From Coix lacryma-jobi var. lacryma-jobi (Eukaryota; Streptophyta; Magnoliopsida; Poales; Poaceae), in the NCBI GenBank assembly GCA_009763385.1, contig CM019825.1:115811131-115875130 (forward strand): DNA of 64,000 bases. Direction: 5' to 3'. The position numbers were made by a program, and so were the translations under genes. Below are positions 55,453 through 64,000 of this stretch, in pieces. Numbering within the stretch: position 1 is the stretch's first letter; each line of letters starts with the position of its first letter. A model generated the notes under the pieces. It made no database searches, was not told where the DNA came from, and saw nothing but the letters and a program-made list of their open reading frames with translations.

Positions 55453-57900
55453 ATCTAATTAGTCAACGTGCGGAGAGAAATAAGAAAAGTTAGGATTCTC
55501 AACACGATATAAGAGATCCATAAAGTTTCATGCACTTTAAATACACATACATGACACCGTATTAATAAAGAGAGATGGTGAGAATTCTATAGAAGTAGAA
55601 ATAGTTTTATTAGAATGAAACTCTTCTATACTAGTATTTTTCAAAATGTAAGGGTGTTGGAAACTAAGCAACGAGAACTCGCTGATTTACCTATTTTGGT
55701 AACTATTGGAGATAGCGTTTTATCCTTATCTCTTCTTTTCCTTAGAATCAACACCGATCATCCGGACCACTTGTCGGCGCTTCTTGCCTACTCTCCAGCT
55801 AAGCTAGGGCCCGTCCTCCATTCCTAAATTGATACAATAAAGTCATATGCATATGCTATTGAAGTAATGTATGTACCTAAATAGAAGACCTTCACTAGTA
55901 GATTTTCATACGATTTTGTAAAGGATTGGATTGAACTTACACAACTTTTGTTGCTGCAGCACTAAATGTTTCTGTTAATCTGACAGAGAAATTGTAATCC
56001 AAAGAAGGAAAAATAATTTTTTCCAGCTGTAAAGGAAAGACAGTCAGTTTGGATACGACGTAGTTACCTATATAATGAGAAATTTTCAACTTGAAACCAT
56101 ACTTATGAATATTTCTGTGATAACTGATAAGTACTGTAATTTCATATAGATCAATTATGTTTTAGCCTAGTCACACGTATGCAGACTTAATAGTGTTATA
56201 CGTGAACCACCTTGTTGACATTGGAAGTGATCCAAATCACACACTAGCAGGACTGTTGGTGCGAAAATCTGCAGCCACCCACACTGTAGTCGGAGATTGA
56301 AGTACAACGGTTTCTCGATCCGTGTGAGTTCTTCAGCTATCCGGGTTTAGCTTGATCGGTCCTAGGCGTGTCAATCAATTTAATCCTGCAATTGACAAAA
56401 GAGAGAGCTAATCAGTAATTTAAGGTAGAACACGTCGGCTAAACAAATCCAAATGTGTGTGGCCAGAGTGGCCAATCTTAGAGGGCATCGACTAGACAGT
56501 CGACAACCTGCGTGATCGGTTAAATCTCAAAGAATCAGCAGTTTCCGGTATGCATATCAGTTCAGTTAAAATAGCTAATCAGAGCATATAAAAGACAAAT
56601 TATGATATAGGAGCACAATCAGGATAAAAACATGTACAGATATATCAAAATCTTATGAAAATAGAGACTACAGACTGTGTAAATCCAACCATCTAAGCCA
56701 TTGTGCAGACCACATATAACAAATGACTCTCTACAATAAATAGACTGTTAACCGACAAGATGGTCTACTTAACCCTCAAGCTATTCAAGATGGTCTACTG
56801 CACCCCAAACTATAAAACAGTTTACTTTATCCTCTGAACTTTACAAAATTGATTAAATTATCCCTCCTGACAGTTTGCTACAGTAACAGTGGTTTGTCTT
56901 TTTTTTATTTAGACTAAATCTTTGAAAAATAATAGTAAATTACAGAAAAATCATAAATGGAAAATTCAATTTTGTTGGACTCCATATAAATTGATTTACA
57001 CAGTGAACATATAATATGGTATACTTTAGTACAAAGTTTTTGCTAGATTTATATCTATTTTTTGCTGTAGTTTCTATGGTCCAATTGTAGCAAAATTTTT
57101 ATGGTGGCCTAATTATTGTATGCTTGAACTATAGTAAAAATTTTATAGATTTATTAGCTAAGTGCATTAGTAAAAACGTTGACACATGGATTCATATGTC
57201 AATGGTAAAAGAAGAAAAAATCACGATAAGAGAACTGACACATCTATTAGGTAGATGATTTTATTTTATGTCTCTGGACCAAACACACCAAATGGATCGA
57301 TTCCATTCCTTTCCTTGTCAACAAATAGAAAATGGAGTCATCCCATACCCAATCCGTCCTAGAAATCAGAGAAAGGACTGTCTCGCTTTACTTTGACTTC
57401 TAACCAAACAACAGAACTTTTACTAATTATAAAATGACACAAATCATTTTTAAAATCACTTGTAATAGGGCAAGAGATGTAACTAAAATGGTTTCGATAG
57501 TTGAGAGAGCTAGTTTCTCTTATTAGATCAGTCTTATTGGAAGTATCACGAGAGTTTCATTAGCATTTAATAACATAAGAAATATGCATTTTCTATGACA
57601 TGATAATATTTTAATAAAGAAAGAGAAAAAAGAGTTTCATGGGCCAACACTCTATGAGTCATATAATTAAATATATATTGTAAAATGAAACTTCATATTG
57701 AGAATGAGAGTTTCATACAAGTTTTATTTTATTCTAAATGACATAAAAGTTTTGGAAATAATAAAATGAAATTATTACTGACACTATCGTAAGGAAGTTT
57801 TAGCACGAAACTTAAGCTTGCCCGATAGTTTAAGAGAAAATTAACATTTTGTAAGAACAAAATTAGAGTTTTTTTTTTTTTTGAGAGGAGACGAGCTGAC
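55453..57900. other. AT-rich intergenic region with retroelement debris
   Basis: No gene found. At 56210-56245 TGTTGACATTGGAAGTGATCC followed by ATCACACAC resembles the LTR end of the Tat-like element (47587, TGTTGACGCCGGAAGTG), so 56210-56700 is probably a decayed LTR or leader of a relative. 56765-56900 has short direct repeats of GATGGTCTACT. The rest (57000-57850) is AT-rich, with possible miniature-transposon sequence I could not delimit. It ends in a T14 run near 57870. Confidence 0.45.
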
Positions 57901-57924
57901 TCTACCTGTGATATGTATACGGAC

Positions 57925-57979
57925 TGGGCCGGACAACATGGCCCAAAACCACTTACGAAGCAATTAGTTGAAGTGGGCC
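57925..57979 (+). promoter_or_regulatory. Site II-like (TGGGCC) cluster upstream of UNC-50 gene
   Basis: TGGGCC at 57925-57930, GGCCCA at 57940-57945 and TGGGCC at 57974-57979, about 270-320 bp before the ATG. TGGGCY boxes are bound by TCP factors and are common in promoters of plant housekeeping genes. No clear TATA box lies between here and the start codon. Confidence 0.4.
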
Positions 57980-58247
57980 ACTCCTACAGCCACCACCCTT
58001 CCCTCTGGTAGCACTAGCAGCCTAGCAGGCTGCAGGCAGCAAACGAAGAAGAGGCAAACGCGAAACCAAGGCAGCGAGCCAGATCTCGCGTGCCCGCTGC
58101 GGCTGTGAAGCCACCATCATCAGATCGGACAACGGGACAAGGCGCCGGAGCTCCAGCAATCCGCCGGTGCAGAAGCGGCAGGCCGGCAGCAGATCTCTGA
58201 GCAAAGCAGAGGGATAGGAGTAGCCAAGGCAAAGGGCGTTGGCGAAG

Positions 58248-60475
58248 ATGCTGCCGACGACCGCGTCCAAGGGGCGCGGGGCCGCCCGCTCCGCCCCGCC
58301 GCTCTTCGGCCCCTACCTCCGCCGCATCGTCAAGGTCCGTGTAAACCGCCTCCGTGCCTCGGTTTTGCTGAATATCGGATCCACTCACGTCTCTCTTGCA
58401 TCCTCTCCTCTGCTCGTGCCGCCTGTCGATCTGGCGTCGCGTCCCCCCGCACTGGGAGGGATGCGAACGCTGAACCTTAAGTTTTTTTTCCTTACTGAAT
58501 GCGGGCTCGCGTAGCCGAGGATCCATTACATGTGTAGTTGATGGATTTGATTTGGGGTTCATAGGCTCCAGCCGGGGTATGCCTGGCCCTTATTAGGCTG
58601 GCTTGACTGAGCTTATGCGTTCCTTTGCATCAATGAGCTAAGCCTGCGGTTGTATAGTGTTTGTTAGTATGGCCTTGCAGTCTCCTTGGTGCATCAATCG
58701 AGTCAGTATAGACACTATAGGTTTAGAAATCACCAATGCTTGCAGCGCTTCTTGATTGGATTCAGTACTTCAAAGTGCTGAATTCCAGTCAACAGTTTCC
58801 GATGTTAGGTGATTGTGTAGTCAATGTGACAAGTCAGGAGCATTTTGACCCATTTTCAACTGTTTGTGTTGCCAAATTGGGCATTTGTTTAGCCCAATAT
58901 TCCAACTATTGTTATAGTGGTGCTATGAAAGCGTATTTTTAATATTGCACCTTGGGAATTCTGAACTCTGAATAATAGTCAATGCGGTAAGAAGTGTTCT
59001 TAAAACTTCTCTGTGCTTGTGGTCTCTATATAACAAGGAGATAAAACAGATATTTCCAAGAAGAGAAATGAAAATTCCTTTACAACCTGTTTCTATACAG
59101 CTTTTCTGGTAGTTTAAGCACCTGCTCTTGTTATGTGTGACGTGCGGTCATCTGGAAAGTAATCTAATTTGTTCCTCATTGGCAGTGGCAACAAATGGAT
59201 ATTGAATACACATTTTGGCAAATGGTTCATCTCTGTACTTCACCAAAAGTAGTGTACGCATCCTGCACTCAGTCTAGTTATTAATTGTTTGTATTTTCTC
59301 TTTGATCATACATAAGTGTTCTGTATGTACTCTTGGTAACACTAGAAACTCTGGCACAATTATGAACTGATAATGGTATCATATAACTTATTCCTTCTTG
59401 TATGGAGCACTTCTCAATGCTAATATTTTGTATCATATCTTGCTAATTCCAGTTCAAAGATGCTTTGATTGTGGAATTTCCTCTTTTGAACGTAAATGGT
59501 ACTTAAATAGCTTTCTTGATTGAAGTCCTGGCAAACTTTTGTTTAAATTTTAAACCTAGATATTCAAATAACTGCACCTCCAAGAGCCCTACTTGACCAT
59601 CCACTTAAAACTGAAACTACCATTACACTCCTGCGCCTGCAGTAAAAGGTCAGCTGGCTTATTTTTCTTACCATGAGGGATGCCTTCACTGATTTATCTG
59701 TCTTTTTGTAGCATTATGGTCCTAGGATGAAGAGTTTCTGTGTTGTATTTCTTTACCTTGAGCCTATCTCCCTAGTAAGCATCTGACTAGTATTTGTCTA
59801 TTTCTGGCATGTTAAATGGAAGACAGCTATCAGCACACCAAGTATCACAAGCGTACGTGGTCTAACTTTACCTTTCTATTACTAGCCGATGCATGTTGTA
59901 CCAGTATAATTCATATTTAAATTGTCACTTGTGGTTTACATTTGGTTGAAGTTAGTATCTTTCATTTTTTTTTTGATTTTTTTTGGAAGTGATGTTTCAT
60001 CATGAGCACTAGTTTTCTATATGACATTTCATTTATATATGCTAGACCATCTGATATTTTCTTACAAGAGTAGATACCTGAAGACCTTCATGCACATTCG
60101 GGATGAAGTCTCTTTTTTTTCAGAATTTTGACAATGACTCTTCAGTTACATTATTTTGCGGGATGAGGCTTGTTGGAGTGTATATGTGTTAGGCCCATGA
60201 GGCCCATGTAAGACTACAATATGGCTACCCTCCTAGGGTTGGCCCAATCAATCCATTCACTCTTTCCAACATGGTATCAAGCTAGGGTTTCCTTTCCCCT
60301 CTCCCTTCCCTCCCTCCCCTGCCTGCAGCCGCCGCCGCCGCCGGCCATGACCAGCGGCCTCCCCCCTCCCTCCTCCTTCACTCCCCTTCCCTTTCTCTGG
60401 GTGCAGACCGCGCGGACGCAGCCCTGCGCCGCGGGCGCGGGCGCCGCGGGCGCAGTGGGGGCAGCGGGCGCAGCA

Positions 60476-60507
<32 letters not shown>

Positions 60508-63500
60508 AGCGGGCGCAGCAGCCGCCGCGGGCGCGGGCGCAGCAGCCGCCGCGGGCGCGGGCTGCCCTGCTGGCTGTGTGGGTGCTGCTGCTACTGCCGT
60601 TCCACCTCCATCCCTGCACGACACCTCTCCGTCCGTAGCAGGGGCCTTCTCGGGTGGCTGGTGGTCTCCTGGTACAGCCCCCGACTTCTCCGCTGCCTTC
60701 CGGCGCCACCTTCGGCCCCGGCAGCACCTTTCCTCCACTCCACGGCTTGGCGTCCCTCCCTGCTGCTCTCGACCCTGCTCCTCCTGTCAGCAAGGACGTG
60801 CTGACCTCCTTGTGCCGACGCCCGCCGCTGCCTCCATCCAGGCTGCTGCCCTTGATGCTACTCGGGCTTCCGCTGAGGCTAGCCAGGCGCGGGTGCGTGC
60901 TGCAGCTGCCGTTTGGGCCAGGGAGCACGATGCGGTTGACGCCCTTGCTCGCCGCGGCGGAGCAGTTCCTCACCTACAACGCCACCGGAGCGCCTCCATC
61001 GTCTCTCCTTGGTCCACCTCCTCCCGGGCCGAGCGGGAGGGGGGGGGGGGGGGGGGGGTACACTGGTACATCCGCCGGCAGCTGGCGGAGGGTCTCGCCC
61101 CATGCACACGCCGACAGCCATGTTCGCTGGGGCTGTCCCGGGCGCTTCCCCGTTCCTGTCGCCGTGGACTCCACCTCCCGGGACTCTGCCGGGGCCTGTC
61201 GGTTGGGATCCGACGGCCTTGGCCCGCTCTTTCAGCACCCTCGGCCTGACACCTCCAGTCAGTTCCGACTGGATCGCTGACTCAGGAGCCACCTACCACA
61301 CCACTCCCAACCCTGGTCTCCTATCTTCCGTTCACCCACCCTCTTCGACTCACCCTTCGTCCATCATGGTCGCCAATGGCTCTTGCCTTCCGGTCACGTC
61401 TGTGGGTGCCGCTAACACCCATGGCTTCTTTCTTCTTCCCGATGTCCTGGTTGCTCCCAATATGGTTCACAACCTTCTTTCTATTCGCCGTTTCACAGCT
61501 GACAACTCCTGTTCGGTTGAATTCGATCCTTCTGGTCTCACTGTAAAGGACTTGGCTTCCCAGCGCCCTCTTCTTCGCTGTGACAGCACGGGGCCCCTTT
61601 ACACTCTTCGGTTTCCTACTTCCGCTCCATGGTCCTCACCTTCCCCTCCGTCAGCTGCTTTCGCCACCACCACCTCCTCTACTACTTGGCATCGTCGCCT
61701 TGGTCACCCTGGCCGCGATGCCTTGACACAGCTTAGTCGTAGCTCTGCCATACCATGTACTCGAGCTCGCGATGAGCATTTGTGTCATGCGTGCCAACTG
61801 AATATCTCATGTGATTTCTTTGATCGCGTTAATCTCTCACCACAATACAAAATCGTCATTACCTCTGTTTGTTGCTGTTGCAAATTCTCATTATACTGTT
61901 TGGAATTTGTGTTTGTTGATACTATACACGTCACTTATCTGCTTTGCTTTCAGCATTGTGGATTCCTGATATTTCTTGCCTGTGATTTCAGAAACAAAGA
62001 ACCAGTGGGCTCGGGATGATCCTGCTTTTGTTGTTATTCTGATTCTTTTCCTCGTGTTTGCAACATCAGCTTACTGTGCAGCGTAAGTTCATGATCATCT
62101 AATACAATTTTCTTTATGATTTCTGCAAATACATCCTGGCTGGTAGTTGGAAGTCAAATATCTATTGCCTAGTTTCCCTTTTCTATTAAGCCGTCTTCTT
62201 TTGCAATGGAAATATCTTTCTTTTTGTTTTGCAGGTATGGAGAGAGTGCCTCACATGCTGCTCTTACAATCTCTTCAGTTGTGTTTCTGCATTTCTTGTT
62301 TGCTGGGATAGTTCTGGCCACACTTTGCTGGTAAGCCTGATGTTATACAGTTGTAGCGCACCTGCTCCATGTCGTCTTGAGACTGAAAAGACAACATTGA
62401 TATAATCTCTATTACAATGTGAACTGAAGTGCAAACTAGACTTGAGTTTTCTCATTCACCATTACTGCCTTTCTTACTCTAATCTTCAAGATGTTACCTG
62501 AACATGTCTATTAATATGGATAAATTAAGGAGGGGAAAAAAATGTTTGGGCTGCAAATTAAGAATGAAATAAGGTCCATCTGCAGTGATACAGCTTGAAT
62601 TTTTTATTGCTTTAAGAATTGCACTCCTAAAGCATAGCGCCTTTGTAAGTTTTAGCCTAAACTGTCACCCCTATGTTCTATTGTAGTTAAACTCCTATTA
62701 GTGAATCAGAGTTATTGGATGCTGTAATTTGATGCAGGTTTCTTACAAATTCTTACTTGAGAGAGGAACCTAACAGCCATGTTGTTGAGCAACGTGTGGA
62801 GTGGTAATTTTCCTATCTTGTATTGTATCACATATATTTCTTCCCTGCTTTTCTGTATGCTGCTTATAGGTCATCTATTTTCTCTTGTATGAGCTTTTGA
62901 TACAATTTAGCTACCAGACTCATTATTTCTGCCATGTGCGGGTTTCTTTGCTCTAGTCCCCATGTGCTGGCCTCATTTTGGTCTTCAAATACTTCACTTT
63001 TCTGTGATACTAGAAGGATACCCCGCGTCTTCACTTTTGAGTTTTGAGGGGTATGTTGGGGGGGATGATGTGCATTTAGCAATAGATGTTGTGGATAGCT
63101 TGCATGTTGAGATGGAAAGGTAGTGGGGTTTGCTTTTGTAAGGTGGTTAATATATTGACTGTGCCCTGCACAAATTCTTTATTCACTGCTTTGTTACTAA
63201 GATGTAAGACAATATTCCTAACAGTGGACACAAAATTCTTGGCAGGCTCTATGCATTTGATGTTCACTGTAACTCGTTCTTTCCTGCGTTTGTCATCCTA
63301 TATGGTAAGCAGTCTCAAGATGTCCGTCCATTTGAAACTTAGTTGCAAGTTGCAACTTGTATAATATCTCACAGTACAAGTTTCTCTTCCCAGTGCTGCA
63401 GTATTTTCTGTCGCCTCTATTGGTCGCACATGGCTTCTTTCCAGCTTTGTTATCTAATGTACTCTTTGTGGTGGCAATTTCTTATTATCACTACCTGAAC

Positions 63501-63803
63501 TTTCTAGGATACGATGGTACGTTTTAGTTTTATAATCTTTTCTCAGGTTTGTATTTGTGCACTTCTTCCTGACAAAATGTAAATACTTGGCTGTAGTTCT
63601 TCCATTTCTGGATAGAACAACATTCTTCCTGTACCCGATTGGTCTCGTCATCATCCTATCTCCACTTAGTAAGTGCACTTCTTTGTATTGTTTCAGACTG
63701 GTCTCCCGGCACCTGCCTCACATGTTCATTCATCCCTCATCTTGCAGTGGTACTAATAGGGTTCAATCCGACAAGATACTTTCTAAGCTTGTACTTCGGT
63801 TAA
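58248..63803 (+). CDS. UNC50: UNC-50 family Golgi membrane protein, 10 exons
   Basis: Exons: 58248-58334, 59186-59253, 59827-59852, 61992-62082, 62235-62330, 62738-62803, 63246-63304, 63394-63516, 63597-63668, 63748-63803. All introns are GT-AG and phases join cleanly to 744 bp, 247 aa plus stop. The protein starts MLPTTASKGRG and has the family blocks QQMDIEYTFWQM, QTKNQWARDDPAF, SHVVEQRVEW, YAFDVHCNSFFP, SPLLVAHGF, YYHYLNFLGYD and FFLYPIG. About five hydrophobic segments follow a soluble N-terminus. UNC-50 proteins are conserved multi-pass proteins of the Golgi/early secretory pathway, linked in yeast and animals to Arf-GEF recruitment and receptor trafficking; the plant role is inferred. 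Length is normal. Exon 3 is a 26-nt microexon, and intron 3 (2.1 kb) carries a Copia fragment. No inactivating change is seen. Confidence 0.93.
58335..59185 (+). other. UNC-50 intron 1
   Basis: 851 bp, GTCCGT donor and GGCAG acceptor. Typical T-rich plant intron; no repeat or gene recognised. Confidence 0.8.
60171..61800 (+). mobile_element. 3'-truncated Copia retrotransposon in UNC-50 intron 3
   Basis: Starts with a 101-bp LTR (60171-60271) with inverted ends TGTTGGA/TCCAACA, followed at once by a tRNA-Met-type PBS (TGGTATCAAGC, 60272). Gag-like, alanine- and proline-rich sequence follows in shifting frames. From about 61260 comes protease with SDWIADSGATYHTT (active site DSGA), then the GAG-pre-integrase block ending TWHRRLGHPGRD and CHACQL. 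At 61800 it stops abruptly and intron sequence resumes. Integrase, RT, RNase H and the 3' LTR are missing, and no TSD is seen. Inserted in the sense direction. Confidence 0.85.
61039..61058 (+). repeat. G20 homopolymer in the Copia fragment
   Basis: Twenty consecutive G. The best protein frame differs before and after the run, so it marks or causes a frameshift. The exact length may be a sequencing uncertainty. Confidence 0.8.
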
Positions 63804-64000
63804 AGTCTACGGCTAGAATGCCAAGTACGAGAAAAACATGGTGATTGGTGACGCTAATGGCAGATCTGGATACATATTCTGCAGTAAAGAATTTTAGATC
63901 TTTTGTGTTAACGGCGGCGAGTGAGGTTGAGAAAAGCTCGGAGCATTCTTTGGATGTATCAGGTGCCTGTGGCAGGCTACCAATAGAAAACAGCCTTTTG
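63804..64000 (+). other. UNC-50 3' untranslated region (partial)
   Basis: Sequence after the TAA stop to the window end. No polyadenylation signal can be assigned confidently and no further gene starts here. Confidence 0.5.

Noticed and set aside
60221..61249. 342-aa ORF in UNC-50 intron 3 as a host gene
   Set aside because: It begins inside the Copia LTR, is alanine-rich from GCGGGC repeats, overlaps ORFs in all frames, and lies between a retroelement PBS and its protease.

Overview
The window is nuclear DNA of a grass (Poaceae, most likely panicoid). The evidence is one intron-rich plant housekeeping gene at the right end, embedded in nested LTR retrotransposons of kinds typical of large grass genomes (Sirevirus-type Copia, Tekay-type chromovirus with LTRs over 4 kb, a Tat-like Ty3 element), plus CACTA-like and Helitron-like fragments. 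I could not identify the species.

Layout. 1-23005: a minus-strand Sirevirus-like Copia element (S1). Its 3' LTR runs off the left edge (1-1112). Next come the 3' noncoding region, a broken RT/RNase H remnant (18888-19333), a long intact Gag-like ORF (20102-22150), a primer-binding site (22251-22262) and a truncated 5' LTR (22265-about 23005). A 15.4-kb minus-strand, non-coding, Tekay-related element with THREE LTRs (2710-18127, TSD GTGAA) sits inside S1's 3' noncoding region. 23006-30317: a second Copia element (S2, plus strand), 5'-truncated within RT, keeping RNase H, the 3' noncoding region and the 3' LTR (28173-30317). A solo LTR of the same family lies inside it (24499-26876, TSD GCTTG). 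30318-31230: the 3' part of a third LTR (S3).

31231-48100: a degraded minus-strand Tat-like Ty3 element (gag fragments, PBS, 514-bp LTR). It is split by a young 12.6-kb Tekay chromovirus (32141-44765, TSD CAATC) whose single 1216-aa ORF has intact RT, RNase H, integrase and a chromodomain-like end, but has lost capsid, zinc knuckle and the protease active site in frame. 48101-57900: intergenic DNA with a mini-CACTA-like element carrying a tRNA-like pol III unit, a 4.7-kb Tekay-related solo LTR (49851-54546, TSD TTCAG) inside a possible TIR element, and Helitron-like ends. 58248-63803: the only host gene, a 10-exon UNC-50 homologue of 247 aa whose third intron holds a 3'-truncated Copia fragment.

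The most unusual signal is in the S-family noncoding DNA. Two separate arrays of tandem hairpins (LTR U3 and 3' noncoding region) have stems that differ from unit to unit while remaining complementary. This covariation-like pattern suggests that structure or dyad symmetry is maintained. The same LTRs also carry dense arrays of a CGGACAGTCCG palindrome.
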